A stretch of DNA of 64,000 bases from Nocardioides sp. Arc9.136 (GCF_030506255.1 NZ_CP113431.1:3297001-3361000), one strand, 5' to 3'. Shown: positions 1-8,874, counted from the stretch's first letter. The notes: generated by a model not told the origin, from the sequence alone. Translations and numbers: made by a program.

Positions 1-25
1 CCGCAGGGGCAGGTGAGTCGTGTCT

Positions 26-1054
26 TCATGTCCGCAACCTAGCCGCCGCGGAGCCCGCGCGTCGCTGGTCCGCACGCTGGACGGTGAGCCCGGCGAGGAC
101 GTCGACCGCGGCCGCGAGCCGCTCCTCGGCCGGCACGGCGTCGGGGTCGACGCCGGGGACGGCGACCGGCGCGAGCTCGTCGAGGTCACCGACCACCCGG
201 GCGCCGGTCGCGGCGACCCGGTCGACGACCTCGGCGGAGCGCGCGACCAGCCACGGCGGCGGGGTGAACCCGATCGCCCCTCCGCCGCGCCCGGCCATCA
301 CCCGCTTGGCCAGGCCGAACTTCACGAGCGTGTGGTAGTCGTCCGCCGACAGCTCGGCGGCCTCCAGCCGGCGGTTCAGCTCGAGCAGCACGAGGGCCGA
401 GGCGGCGTCGAGGGAGGTGTTCGCCGGCTCGACCTCGACCGCGCCGGCGACGTCGATCCCGGCAGCCACGCCGAACCGGTCCCAGAGCAGCCCCGCGGCC
501 GCCCCCGGGGGCGGCACGGTCACTACGGCGGTCCGCTGCGGCCCCACCGCCTCGGCCCAGTTGCGCACGATCCGGCCCATCCCCTGCTGCCGCCAGAACG
601 ACCGCGCGGGCTTGCGCTTGCCGTCCAGCCCCGCGACGTACGTCGCCCAGTCGGTCGTGCCGCCGTTCTGCAGGCTCTCCTGCCACATGGCCGGCACCCC
701 GCGGCCGAGGTCGCGCAGCGTCAGCACGACCTCGACGGGGACCTCGCCGAAGGACCCGACGACCTCGGCGACCCGCTCCGGCGGCGCGGGGCCGAGGAAC
801 TCCATGCTGACCACCACGACGCCGTCGTACGCCGCCGCCTCGGCGACCAGCGCGGCCCACCGGCCGCGGGCCGCGGGCCCGGCCTGCTTGCGGCCCAGCA
901 CGTCGGAGACCGCCAGCACCTGGTCGCGCCAGGTCCCGCCGGGGAAGAGCACGCCCCGCTCGAGCAGGAGCGCGCGGTTGGCGCCGAGCCGCTGCTGGAG
1001 GTAGGAGGTGCCGGACTTCATCAGCCCCACGTGCAGGACCACCCGGCTCGCCAC
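26..1054 (-). CDS. Sulfotransferase-like P-loop protein (paralog 1)
   Basis: Predicted 342-residue soluble protein. A nucleotide-binding loop at residues 10-20 (GLMKSGTSYLQ) resembles the 5'-phosphosulfate loop of PAPS-dependent sulfotransferases, and RDLGR at 114-118 sits where that family has its 3'-phosphate-binding Arg. The same landmarks recur in the products at 2673-3980 and 10742-11836, so the three are paralogs. The acceptor is unknown; a cell-surface glycan is a guess from the neighbouring LicD gene. The GTG start is chosen because it opens directly before the conserved N-terminal strand and has TAGCCT (1062-1067) 7 nt upstream, a leaderless pattern. It lies 59 bp downstream of the acyl-CoA dehydrogenase gene but seems to have its own promoter. 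The sulfotransferase assignment is by motif only. Confidence 0.7.
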   Translation of the reverse strand: MASRVVLHVGLMKSGTSYLQQRLGANRALLLERGVLFPGGTWRDQVLAVSDVLGRKQAGPAARGRWAALVAEAAAYDGVVVVSMEFLGPAPPERVAEVVGSFGEVPVEVVLTLRDLGRGVPAMWQESLQNGGTTDWATYVAGLDGKRKPARSFWRQQGMGRIVRNWAEAVGPQRTAVVTVPPPGAAAGLLWDRFGVAAGIDVAGAVEVEPANTSLDAASALVLLELNRRLEAAELSADDYHTLVKFGLAKRVMAGRGGGAIGFTPPPWLVARSAEVVDRVAATGARVVGDLDELAPVAVPGVDPDAVPAEERLAAAVDVLAGLTVQRADQRRAGSAAARLRT

Positions 1055-1113
1055 GTCCCGAAGGCTATCCGTGGCGGACCGGGTGGTCCGAGGTGGTGCG
1101 GGTCCGAGCAGGG

Positions 1114-2313
1114 TCAGGCCTTGAGCTTGTAGTCCTTGAGCAGGGAGCGGCCGATGATCATCTTCTGGATGTCGGAGGTGCCCTCGCCGATCAGCATGAA
1201 CGCGGCCTCGCGGTAGAGGCGCTCGATCTCGTACTCCTTGGAGTAGCCGTAGCCGCCGTGGATGCGGAAGGAGTCCTGCACGACCTCGTTGCAGTACTCC
1301 GCGGCGAGCATCTTGGCCATGCCGGCCTCGACGTCCATCCGCTTGCCGGAGTCCTTGAGCCGCGCGGCCTTCACCATCATCGCGTGCGAGGCCTCGACCT
1401 TGGTCGCCATCTCCGCGAGCCGGAACAGGATCGCCTGGTGGTCGGCGATCTGCTTGCCGAACGTCTCCCGCTGCTGGGCGTAGGCGATGGCCAGCTCGAA
1501 GGCGCGCAGCGCGATGCCGCACGCACGGGCCGCGACGTTCACGCGGCCGACCTCGACGCCGTCCATCATCTGGTAGAAGCCCTGGCCGGTCTCCCCGCCC
1601 AGGACCTGCTCGGCACCGACCTGGTGGCCCTCGAAGACCGCCTCGGTGGTGTCGACGCCCTTGTAGCCCATCTTGTCGATCTTGCCGGGGATGGTCAGGC
1701 CCGGCGCGGTCTCGCCGAAGCCGGGCTCCTTCTCCACCAGGAAGGTCGTCATGTTCTTGTAGACCGAGTCCGCGCCCTCGTCGGTCTTGACCAGCACCGC
1801 GATCAGGTTCGAGGTGCCACCGTTGGTCAGCCACATCTTCTGGCCGTCGATGGTGTAGCCGCCGGCGTCGTTCTTGACCGCCTTGGTCTTGATCGCCGAG
1901 ACGTCCGAGCCCAGGCCCGGCTCCGACATCGAGAACGACCCCCGGATCTCGCCGGTGGCCATCTTCGGCAGGTACTTCTGCTTCTGCTCCTCGGTCCCGT
2001 GCCTCATCAGCATGTAGGCCACGATGAAGTGGGTGTTGATGACGCCCGAGACGCTCATCCAGCCGCGCGCGATCTCCTCCACGCACAGCGCGTAGGTCAG
2101 CAGCGACTCACCCAGCCCGTCGTACTCCTCAGGGATCATCAGCCCGAAGATGCCGAGCTCCTTGAGCCCGTCGACGATCTCTTGGGGGTACTCATCGGCG
2201 TGCTCCAGCTCGGTCGCGACCGGCAGGATCTTCTCGTCGACGAACGTGCGGACCGCCTTGATGATCTCGGTCTGCTCCTCGGTGAGACCCTCGGTCTCGC
2301 ACAGGCGGCCCAT
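1114..2313 (-). CDS. Acyl-CoA dehydrogenase
   Basis: A 399-residue FAD flavoenzyme catalysing alpha,beta-dehydrogenation of an acyl-CoA in fatty-acid or branched-chain acid oxidation. Visible landmarks are the N-terminal helical domain, the FAD/substrate signature SFSMSEPGLGSD near residue 130, WLTNGG near 162, the C-terminal helix bundle with RETFGKQIADHQAI, and GEGTSDIQ near 380, whose Glu occupies the catalytic-base position of the short/medium-chain group. Length is normal for the family. The ATG start has GAGGAG about 7 nt upstream and a TACCGT hexamer further up, so this transcript is probably leadered. No electron-transfer flavoprotein or other beta-oxidation gene is adjacent, so the chain-length preference cannot be read from context. 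Confidence 0.93.
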   Translation of the reverse strand: MGRLCETEGLTEEQTEIIKAVRTFVDEKILPVATELEHADEYPQEIVDGLKELGIFGLMIPEEYDGLGESLLTYALCVEEIARGWMSVSGVINTHFIVAYMLMRHGTEEQKQKYLPKMATGEIRGSFSMSEPGLGSDVSAIKTKAVKNDAGGYTIDGQKMWLTNGGTSNLIAVLVKTDEGADSVYKNMTTFLVEKEPGFGETAPGLTIPGKIDKMGYKGVDTTEAVFEGHQVGAEQVLGGETGQGFYQMMDGVEVGRVNVAARACGIALRAFELAIAYAQQRETFGKQIADHQAILFRLAEMATKVEASHAMMVKAARLKDSGKRMDVEAGMAKMLAAEYCNEVVQDSFRIHGGYGYSKEYEIERLYREAAFMLIGEGTSDIQKMIIGRSLLKDYKLKA

Positions 2314-2420
2314 GGACTGCTCCTCGTGTGGTGGGGACGGTACGGCGGGGATGTGTCGGCGAGGTTACCGCCCGGTAGGGAGGCGCGGTATGCCCCGGCT
2401 CACACCGGCTCACACCGGCG

Positions 2421-2648
2421 TCACCGCCCGCTCTGCTCCGCCGCCAGACGGGCGCGGTGCTCCAGCGGCCCGACGAGGGCCTGCTCGAGCTCGGCGACGA
2501 TCACGGCCAGCGGGACCTCGAGGGCGGCGTTCTCGGCGACGGCCTCGGCGAGCTCCTCGACCTTCTGCTCCAGCGCCAGCACCTCCTCGACGCCCGTGCC
2601 GGCGGCCACCCGGCCGAGCACGTCGGAGCGGCGCGGCAGCCCCCTCAC
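2421..2648 (-). CDS. Small coiled-coil protein, function unknown
   Basis: A 75-residue protein, mostly one acidic amphipathic helix with heptad-like spacing (VLALEQKVEELAEAVAENAA), followed by a hydrophobic stretch and a short basic tail. It is the last gene of a three-gene run after the LicD-methyltransferase and sulfotransferase genes. The upstream protein also ends in a coiled coil, so pairing between the two is conceivable but not shown. The GTG start overlaps an out-of-use TGA as GTGA inside a 14-bp tandem repeat, which suggests that this gene was once directly coupled to the sulfotransferase stop. I do not recognise the family with certainty. Confidence 0.6.
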   Translation of the reverse strand: MRGLPRRSDVLGRVAAGTGVEEVLALEQKVEELAEAVAENAALEVPLAVIVAELEQALVGPLEHRARLAAEQSGR

Positions 2649-2680
2649 AGCGACTCCCTCACAGCGACTCCCTCACAGCG
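2645..2680. repeat. 14-bp tandem repeat at gene junction
   Basis: The unit TCACAGCGACTCCC starts at 2645, 2659 and 2673; the third copy diverges after 10 bases. On the minus strand each copy carries TGA/GTGA. The sulfotransferase gene uses the TGA at 2673-2675, while the next gene starts at the GTG of the copy at 2645-2648. Confidence 0.9.
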
Positions 2681-3980
2681 ACCGGGTCCGGTAGGCGTTG
2701 AGCGCCTTGGCGGTCACCCGGCCGTCGCTCGAGCGCGGCGGGAGCAGCAGCTCGGTGACCACGTCGGACAGCTCGGCGACGCGCAGCTGGAGCTCGCGGC
2801 TGCGCGCGACCTCCTGCTCGAGCTCCGCGATCCGGGCGCGGAGGTCCTCGGCACGGCTCTCGACCCGCGGCGCGGTGATCCGGCGCACGACGCCCTTCCC
2901 GAGCGCCACGACCTTGGACTCGTCGGGGTCCCGGGCGAGCGTGGTGCGGGCCGCGTCGCGCTCCCGGGTGCGCTCCCGCACGAGGACGAGCAGCCGGACG
3001 ATCGTCTCGACCGCGGTCTCGAGCAGCTCGCCGTCGCTGGCCTCCCCGGGCGTCCGCGCCTCGGGGCGGGTGGCGCGCAGGTCCTCGAGGTCGCCGCGCA
3101 CGTCGTACCCGGCCTCGGCGATCGCCCCGACGGCCGCGTCGGCACGCTGGGTGGCGTCGGCGTACTGCGCGTCGGTCAGGCCGATCGGCTCGCGCCCCAG
3201 CTGGGCGAGGATGCCGTGCGCGAGGGTGTCGCGCAGCCACACCGCCTGCTCGCGGTTGCCGGTGATCGGCTCGCGGACCCGCTCGTTGACGCGGCGCAGC
3301 AGCTCGGCGGCGACCAGCCCCATCGACTCGTTCGCGCGCTCGACGTCGAGCCGCAGCCCGGCCGGGTCGATCGCGCAGGCGGCGGCGAAGCGGCGCCACA
3401 GCTCGTGCTCGTCGCCGGGGGTCGTCGGGACGGTCACCACGTGCACACGCTCGGGCGGCAGCTCGGCGCCCCAGCGGGCGGCGACGCCGGCGGGGTCCAT
3501 CGTGCGCCAGCCCCACTCGGCGCGGACGCCGGCGGACTCCGGGCGCGGCCGCCACTTCTCCAGCGGGGTCGTGAGCGCGAACTTCAGGCGCTCCTGCCAC
3601 GCCGACGGCACCGCGCGGCCGAGGTCGCGGGCGGTGATCACCACGTGCACCTCGATGCCGTCGAGGTCGCGCAGCACCCGGGCCACCTGGTCGGCCGAGG
3701 CCCCGGCGAACAGCTCGTAGGACAGGATTGCCACCGGTCCCCGCCAGCCGCGGACCTGGGCGACCAGGCGGTCCCAGGCGGTCGACGCGCGGGCGGGCAG
3801 CGAGTCGAGCCGCGGGTCCTCGCGCACCACCATCGCGGCGTGGATGCGGTCGAGGTGGGTGTCCCCGACCACGAGGATCCCGGCGTCGGCCAGGGGTCCC
3901 CGGTTGGCCTCCAGGATCCGCTGCAGGTACGTCGTGCCGGACTTCGGCGCTCCGACGTGCAGGTAGACGCGCTCGGTCAC
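2673..3980 (-). CDS. Sulfotransferase-like P-loop protein with C-terminal coiled coil (paralog 2)
   Basis: A 435-residue protein. Residues 10-20 (GAPKSGTTYLQ) form a canonical sulfotransferase 5'-phosphosulfate loop; RDLGRAVPSAWQE at 118-130 corresponds to the 3'-phosphate-binding segment; ELWRRFAAACAIDP near 215 is shared with the paralog at 10742-11836. After about residue 300 there is an extra region ending in a coiled coil (RIAELEQEVARSRELQLRV), absent from the other two paralogs. The GTG start overlaps the stop of the LicD-methyltransferase gene as GTGA (3977-3980), so the two are probably co-translated and act in one pathway. Inference: sulfation, or another group transfer, on the same glycan or polymer that the LicD protein modifies. 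Confidence 0.75.
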   Translation of the reverse strand: MTERVYLHVGAPKSGTTYLQRILEANRGPLADAGILVVGDTHLDRIHAAMVVREDPRLDSLPARASTAWDRLVAQVRGWRGPVAILSYELFAGASADQVARVLRDLDGIEVHVVITARDLGRAVPSAWQERLKFALTTPLEKWRPRPESAGVRAEWGWRTMDPAGVAARWGAELPPERVHVVTVPTTPGDEHELWRRFAAACAIDPAGLRLDVERANESMGLVAAELLRRVNERVREPITGNREQAVWLRDTLAHGILAQLGREPIGLTDAQYADATQRADAAVGAIAEAGYDVRGDLEDLRATRPEARTPGEASDGELLETAVETIVRLLVLVRERTRERDAARTTLARDPDESKVVALGKGVVRRITAPRVESRAEDLRARIAELEQEVARSRELQLRVAELSDVVTELLLPPRSSDGRVTAKALNAYRTRSL

Positions 3981-5557
3981 TGGTCCTCCCTGGTGGGCCA
4001 CTCGACGATCATCCTCCAGCGTGCCGGTGCTCCCCCGGCGACCGCGGCCGCGGCGTCGAGGAACCCCTCGCGGTGCACGACCCGGCCGCCGGTGCGCACG
4101 GCCCGCCCCTCGAGCACGCGCGGGTCGACCGGACGCAGCCGGCCGCCGCCGCGCTCGGCGCGCTGCTCGGCGGCGTCGGCGCGGGAGAGCGCCTGGCCCT
4201 CGAGGTACGCCGTGCCGCCGTCGCGCATCGTCATCGACGCGAAGCGCCAGAAGTTCTCCAGGCCGTCGGGCTCGAGGGCCTCGAGCAGGTCGCGGGCGTA
4301 GAGCGCCTGGCGGGAGCGTCGCCGGGCGACCAGCGCGCCGCGGGTGAGCACGTCGCGCAGGTCGTAGAGGTTGAGGTGGTCGAACTCCGCCGGCAGCTCC
4401 TCGCGGCGCGCGCGGCGGGCCGGGGCCCGCAGGCTCTGGCGGGCGTAGTCGAGGGCCAGCACGGACAGGCCGCGCTCGGCCAGGCGCAGGGCGTCCTCGC
4501 CGGTGCCGGCGCCGAGCTCGACGACGCGCAGGTCCGGCTCCTGCGCCAGGCGGTCCACGAGGTGGTCGGCGACCCAGTCGGCGGTGGCCGAGGGCCCGTG
4601 CAGGTCGTCCTGGACCAGGTCGGAGAGGTAGCGCTCCCAGTCCCGGCGCTGCCGCATGAGGGAGGAGAACCACCCGTCGAAGCGCTCGGTGACCTCCGGC
4701 CCCGGCTCGTGGCGGAAGGAGGGGTCCGGGACGCGCCAGCCCTCGCCGTACGACACGGCGAGCATGGCGTCGGGGTCGGCCGGCGCCGGCAGCATCCGGC
4801 CCTCGAAGGACAGCTCGGTGAGCGGGAGGATCGCCTCGCGCGGCACCCGCTGGCGCACGGTGGCGGTCTCGTGGAGCAGGTCGCCGACGTAGAAGCAGGT
4901 GTAGACGTCGATGCTCGACATGCCGCCGTCGGGCGAGGTGAAGAGCACGGTGATGAACGCCGCGGACTTGTGCAGCACCCGCAGGTCGTGGCGGCGCAGC
5001 GCGCGGGCGATGTCCCACAGCTCGACCGCCATCTCCGCGGGCGTGGTCTTCTCCGAGAGGTAGGCGAGGTCGACGTCCGAGTCGTGCCCGATGACCGCAC
5101 CCTCGCGGGCGGCGCCGAGCAGCGTGCCGAACGCGATCCAGCCGCGGACGCCGCACTCGGCCTCCATGACGTCGAGGATCCGCTCGGTCATGTCGACCAT
5201 CTGCTCGATGACGCGGGTGTCGCGCCCCGAGAAGGGGCGCTGCAGCAGCCCCCACTTGTCGATCATGACCGGGATGCCGTCCTTGTCGACGAAGCGCACC
5301 CGGCCCTCGCCGCTGCCGAACGACACGTCCCCGGCGTACACCTCGGTGTCCCCGGAGACGACCCGCACGTGGGAGACGCCGTCGAGCCAGCGTGTCATCC
5401 GCTTGGGCCACGGCACGAGGGAGGAGCCCGCCTCGGCGGTGAACGACCAGGCGTGGTGGCCGTCGAAGAGCACGTCCCCGGACCCGGCGAACCCGTCGGG
5501 CAGGTGCACCCCGGCGTCGTCGACGCGCGGGCGCGCGTCCGTGCCGTCGTCCACCAC
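3977..5557 (-). CDS. LicD-type phosphotransferase fused to a class I methyltransferase
   Basis: A 526-residue protein with two recognisable catalytic parts. Residues 143-164 (FGTLLGAAREGAVIGHDSDV and on into DL) match the LicD/fukutin signature, a nucleotidyltransferase fold that transfers phosphocholine or related phospho-groups to glycans; the HDSDVD cluster would bind metal. Residues 344-354 (VVELGAGTGED) are motif I of an SAM-dependent methyltransferase, followed by LALD as the acidic ribose-binding position. No signal peptide or membrane segment is visible, so it should be cytoplasmic. It opens an operon with the sulfotransferase and coiled-coil genes (GTGA overlap). TAGCCT at 5566-5571, 8 nt before the GTG, points to a leaderless transcript. 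The reaction order and product are unknown. Confidence 0.75.
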   Translation of the reverse strand: MVDDGTDARPRVDDAGVHLPDGFAGSGDVLFDGHHAWSFTAEAGSSLVPWPKRMTRWLDGVSHVRVVSGDTEVYAGDVSFGSGEGRVRFVDKDGIPVMIDKWGLLQRPFSGRDTRVIEQMVDMTERILDVMEAECGVRGWIAFGTLLGAAREGAVIGHDSDVDLAYLSEKTTPAEMAVELWDIARALRRHDLRVLHKSAAFITVLFTSPDGGMSSIDVYTCFYVGDLLHETATVRQRVPREAILPLTELSFEGRMLPAPADPDAMLAVSYGEGWRVPDPSFRHEPGPEVTERFDGWFSSLMRQRRDWERYLSDLVQDDLHGPSATADWVADHLVDRLAQEPDLRVVELGAGTGEDALRLAERGLSVLALDYARQSLRAPARRARREELPAEFDHLNLYDLRDVLTRGALVARRRSRQALYARDLLEALEPDGLENFWRFASMTMRDGGTAYLEGQALSRADAAEQRAERGGGRLRPVDPRVLEGRAVRTGGRVVHREGFLDAAAAVAGGAPARWRMIVEWPTREDQ

Positions 5558-5568
5558 GAGGGGTGAGG

Positions 5569-6624
5569 CTACGGCACCGTGACCTGGGTCGTGATGACCG
5601 CGTGGTCGGTGATCCGTCGTACCGCGGGACCGGTGTCCATCCGGAACCCGGAGAACTGCACGTCGGGCGTGCCGAAGATCCAGTCCACCCGCATCGGGCG
5701 CGGCGGGCGGCAGGCGCCGCTGTGGGAGCCGCCGTTCGCCGCCTGCATGCCGGCCTGGCCGGTGAACCGGCAGAACGCGTCCTCGTGCTCGTTGAAGTCA
5801 CCCAGGATGAAGACTGGGATGCCGTCCTTCCTCAGGGTATTGACCGCCGCGACCTCGATCTGCTCGGCCTTGTCCCGCTCGTCCTCGCGGCCCTGCGCGT
5901 CCTTGGGCGAGTTGTGGATGTTCAGCACGTAGACCTCCCGACCGCTCGCGACGTGCTGGAGCCGGACGATCGGCTGCGGACGGGTGCCGCCCATGAACGG
6001 CACGGTGATGGAGTCCTGGTAGGTCGGGGTCCACACCGAGGAGTCCCACATCAGCGACTGCGGTACGCCCGTCCCGCCCAGCGCGGTGCCGGGCCAGAAC
6101 GCGAACCGGCCGTCGGTGGCGCGGCCCAGCGCGCTGAGCTGGTCGGACTGGAGCTCCTGCAGGCCCACGATGCTCGAGCCGTACGACGCCACGAGGGCGG
6201 CCGCCCACTCGGTGCGGACCCGTCCTGGGGCGTACTCCGCGGCGGCGCCGCCGGGAGCCGTGTGCTGGCTGCCCAGGATGTTGAAGGTGGTCAGCGTGAA
6301 GGAGTACGGCTGCGCGGTGACCAGGTCCTGCACCCGGTTGCGCAGGCGGCCGGCACCGCTGGGCAGCGCCTGCGGGGCGACCTCGCCGCGGTCGAGGAGC
6401 GCGGCGTCGGCGACCTCCTGCGGGCTCATCGTCTCCAGCTCCGCGGCGGTGGGCGTGCTCGGCTCCGCGGCGGCCGGCGCCCCGGGAGCCGGGTCGGCGC
6501 CCCCGCCGGCACCGCGGGTGAGCAGGTTGGCGCCGACGACGACCAGGACGATCGCGACGACGGCACCGACGGTGGCGAGCGCTGCCCGCCGCTCGCTGCC
6601 CTGCTCCTCGGGTGGCCTGCTCAC
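5569..6624 (-). CDS. Membrane-anchored endonuclease/exonuclease/phosphatase family protein
   Basis: A 351-residue protein with one N-terminal membrane segment (about residues 15-36, no clear cleavage site) and a Pro/Ala/Thr-rich linker, then an EEP (DNase I-like) domain outside the cell. Diagnostic positions are TTFNILGSQH, the metal-binding Glu of VGLQELQ, LNIHNSPK, LGDFNEHED and the terminal TDHAVI catalytic His. The metal and catalytic set therefore looks complete. Substrates in this superfamily include DNA, phosphoinositides and sphingomyelin; nothing here decides between them. The GTG start overlaps the stop of the RCC1-repeat gene as GTGA (6621-6624), indicating translational coupling and a shared extracytoplasmic role. 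Confidence 0.85.
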   Translation of the reverse strand: MSRPPEEQGSERRAALATVGAVVAIVLVVVGANLLTRGAGGGADPAPGAPAAAEPSTPTAAELETMSPQEVADAALLDRGEVAPQALPSGAGRLRNRVQDLVTAQPYSFTLTTFNILGSQHTAPGGAAAEYAPGRVRTEWAAALVASYGSSIVGLQELQSDQLSALGRATDGRFAFWPGTALGGTGVPQSLMWDSSVWTPTYQDSITVPFMGGTRPQPIVRLQHVASGREVYVLNIHNSPKDAQGREDERDKAEQIEVAAVNTLRKDGIPVFILGDFNEHEDAFCRFTGQAGMQAANGGSHSGACRPPRPMRVDWIFGTPDVQFSGFRMDTGPAVRRITDHAVITTQVTVP

Positions 6625-8807
6625 GGGAGTCCCTCCGGCAGCGGTTGGTCGGTGGTGGAGCCGTCGCCCACCTGGCCCACCTCGTTGTTGCCCCAGCAGG
6701 CGGTCGCCCCGGTGTCGAGGCCTCCGCAGGCGTGGAACCAGCCGGCGTCCAGGGAGAGCCAGGGGCGCTCGCCGGCGACCAGCGTCGGCACCGTCCGGTC
6801 CTTGCGGGACCCGTCGCCGACCTGCCCGTAGCGACCGCTCCCCCAGCACCAGGCACTGCCGGTGTTGTCGACGCCGCACGTGGTGGCGTCGCCGGTCGTG
6901 ATGCTAGTCCAGATCCGCCCGCCGGAGACGGCCTTCGGTGCACGCCGCAGCGTGCGCCCGCCGTCGCCGAGCTGGCCGCGGTCGTTGAGCCCCCAGCACG
7001 ACGCCTCCCCGCCGACGGTCGTGCCGCAGGTGTGGGCCCAGCCGGCGTCGATCGACGCCCAGGTGGTGCCGGTGCCGACCTGCACCGGGGAGGGCTGCGG
7101 GTCGCCGTCGGTGTTGCCCAGCTGGCCGAAGGTGTTCTGGCCCCAGCACCAGGCCGTGCCGCTGGTCCGGGTCGCGCAGGTGAAGAAGCCGCCCGCGCTC
7201 ACGTCCGCCCAGCCGGTGTCCTTGCCGACCCGGGTCGGGCGGCCCCGGTGGGAGAAGGTGCCGTCCCCGAGCTGGCCGCGGAGGTTCTGCCCCCAGCACC
7301 ACAGGCTGCCGTTGCCGCGCGTGCCGCAGGTGTGGAACCAGCTGGTGCTCACCGAGGTCCAGGTCGCGTTGGCGCCGACCTGCACCGGCGTGCGGCGTGC
7401 CTCGCCGCGCCCGACGCCGAGCTGCCCGAAGTTGTCCAGCCCCCAGCACCACAGGGTGCCGTCGGTGCGCACCCCGCAGGTCGTGGCACCGCTGGTGCTG
7501 ATCGTCGACCAGTCACCGCCGCCGGCCACGGCGACGGGCCGGGCGCGGTTCGCGGTCGTGCCGTCGCCGAGCTGGCCGAAGCTGTTGCGGCCCCAGCACC
7601 AGGCGCTGCCGCCGTCGCGGACCTGGCAGGAGACCTGGCCGCCGGCACTGACCGACGCGGGCCCCGCGGGGACCGTCAGCACGACCACGCCGGTCGCGCC
7701 GGCGGTCGCGGGGCTGGTGCCGCGCACGACGTAGGAGATGTTCCAGGTGCCCGGCTCGGTCGGTGTGCCCGCGAGCAGGCCGGAGGCGTCGAGCGTCAGC
7801 CCCGGCGGGAGGTTGCGCGGCTCCTGCCAGACCACCCCGCGGGTGGCCGAGGTGGACGCGGCGAGCCGCAGGCTGAACGGCTGGCGCACCGGCGCCGTCG
7901 CCACCTGCACCTCGGGGCGCGGCACGGGACGCAGCCGGGCGCTCGCCACGAGACCGGCCGCGACCCGGCGCAGGACGGCTGCGCCGGCGCCGTACGCGTA
8001 GGAGCGGTTCTTCTGCAGGGCCTTGGTGGTGGCGATGTTCCGCGGGTCGCAGACCAGGTCGCCGGCGGTGCACACGCTCCAGGCGGCGTACGTCGCGGAG
8101 CGGGCCGGCACGTCGCGCACCCGGCCGAGCCGGCGTGCCGCGACACCGCTGCTCCGGCCCGCGGCCGCGGGGGCACCCAGGCGGGTGGCCGCGGTACGGG
8201 GCCGCCGGTCGGGGTCGGCGACCAGCGCGGCGCCGACGACGTCGAGGAGGCCGTCGGGGCGGGAGGCGAGCGTCGTGACGGCCCGGTGGGCGACGGCGGC
8301 GCCCTGCGCGTGGCCGGCCAGCACGACCTGCTGGTCGGGGCAGTCGAACGCGTGCTGGTCGAGCAGGGCGAGCATCCGCTGCGTCGCCGTGTCGACCGGG
8401 CGCATCCAGGTCCGTGCCCGCGCGACCGTGACGCTGCGCAGCGCCTTGCGCCGGTCCGGGCGCTTCCCCAGGAGGTCGGCGGTCGGCCGCGACGCCATCG
8501 GCACGCGCACCTGCTCCACGCTGCGGTCGGCCCGCCGGGCGAGCCGGGTCAGCCTCGCCGCGAAGGCGCCGACCGTGCGGCCGTACGTCGCGCCACCGCT
8601 GGGCGCCTCGCCGGCGCCGTCCACGCCGAGCAGCAGCAGGTCGGCGCACTCGTCGACGGTCGCGGCGGTCGCGGCGCCCAGGACGACGCGGCCGCGGTCC
8701 TCACCGGGGCCGGGCTCGGAGCCGGTGTGCAGGAGCGCCGCGACCACCGCCACCGAGACGAGCGCGGCGGCGACCAGCAGGAGGGCCTGGCTGCCCCGAC
8801 GTCGCAC
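6621..8807 (-). CDS. Secreted cutinase-like protein with Ig-like and RCC1 repeat domains
   Basis: A 728-residue protein. An N-terminal hydrophobic segment (residues 8-26) acts as signal or anchor. Residues 50-310 look like a cutinase-type alpha/beta hydrolase, but the nucleophile elbow reads GHAQG (165-169) where active cutinases have GYSQG, so the catalytic Ser is Ala. About 340-390 is a putative Ig-like domain (LPPGLTLDASGLLAGTP). From about 400 to the end come seven RCC1/BLIP-II type blades, each with a WCWG..NxxGQLGDG motif and paired Cys. A binding or inhibitory role is more likely than hydrolysis. It is coupled to the EEP gene. TACCGT at 8814-8819, 6 nt before the GTG, suggests a leaderless transcript. 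Confidence 0.8.
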   Translation of the reverse strand: MRRRGSQALLLVAAALVSVAVVAALLHTGSEPGPGEDRGRVVLGAATAATVDECADLLLLGVDGAGEAPSGGATYGRTVGAFAARLTRLARRADRSVEQVRVPMASRPTADLLGKRPDRRKALRSVTVARARTWMRPVDTATQRMLALLDQHAFDCPDQQVVLAGHAQGAAVAHRAVTTLASRPDGLLDVVGAALVADPDRRPRTAATRLGAPAAAGRSSGVAARRLGRVRDVPARSATYAAWSVCTAGDLVCDPRNIATTKALQKNRSYAYGAGAAVLRRVAAGLVASARLRPVPRPEVQVATAPVRQPFSLRLAASTSATRGVVWQEPRNLPPGLTLDASGLLAGTPTEPGTWNISYVVRGTSPATAGATGVVVLTVPAGPASVSAGGQVSCQVRDGGSAWCWGRNSFGQLGDGTTANRARPVAVAGGGDWSTISTSGATTCGVRTDGTLWCWGLDNFGQLGVGRGEARRTPVQVGANATWTSVSTSWFHTCGTRGNGSLWCWGQNLRGQLGDGTFSHRGRPTRVGKDTGWADVSAGGFFTCATRTSGTAWCWGQNTFGQLGNTDGDPQPSPVQVGTGTTWASIDAGWAHTCGTTVGGEASCWGLNDRGQLGDGGRTLRRAPKAVSGGRIWTSITTGDATTCGVDNTGSAWCWGSGRYGQVGDGSRKDRTVPTLVAGERPWLSLDAGWFHACGGLDTGATACWGNNEVGQVGDGSTTDQPLPEGLP

Positions 8808-8874
8808 GGGGACACGGTAGGCGGCGACGCCGCTCCGCCACGGGAGCCGCGCCGCCGCCTGGGGACCGCGAGGG

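Noticed and set aside
2645..2680. MtrA-type direct repeats (TCACAGCGAC three times)
   Set aside because: The resemblance to the mycobacterial MtrA motif is tempting, but the repeats lie at a coding junction and are explained by tandem duplication of the stop/start segment.
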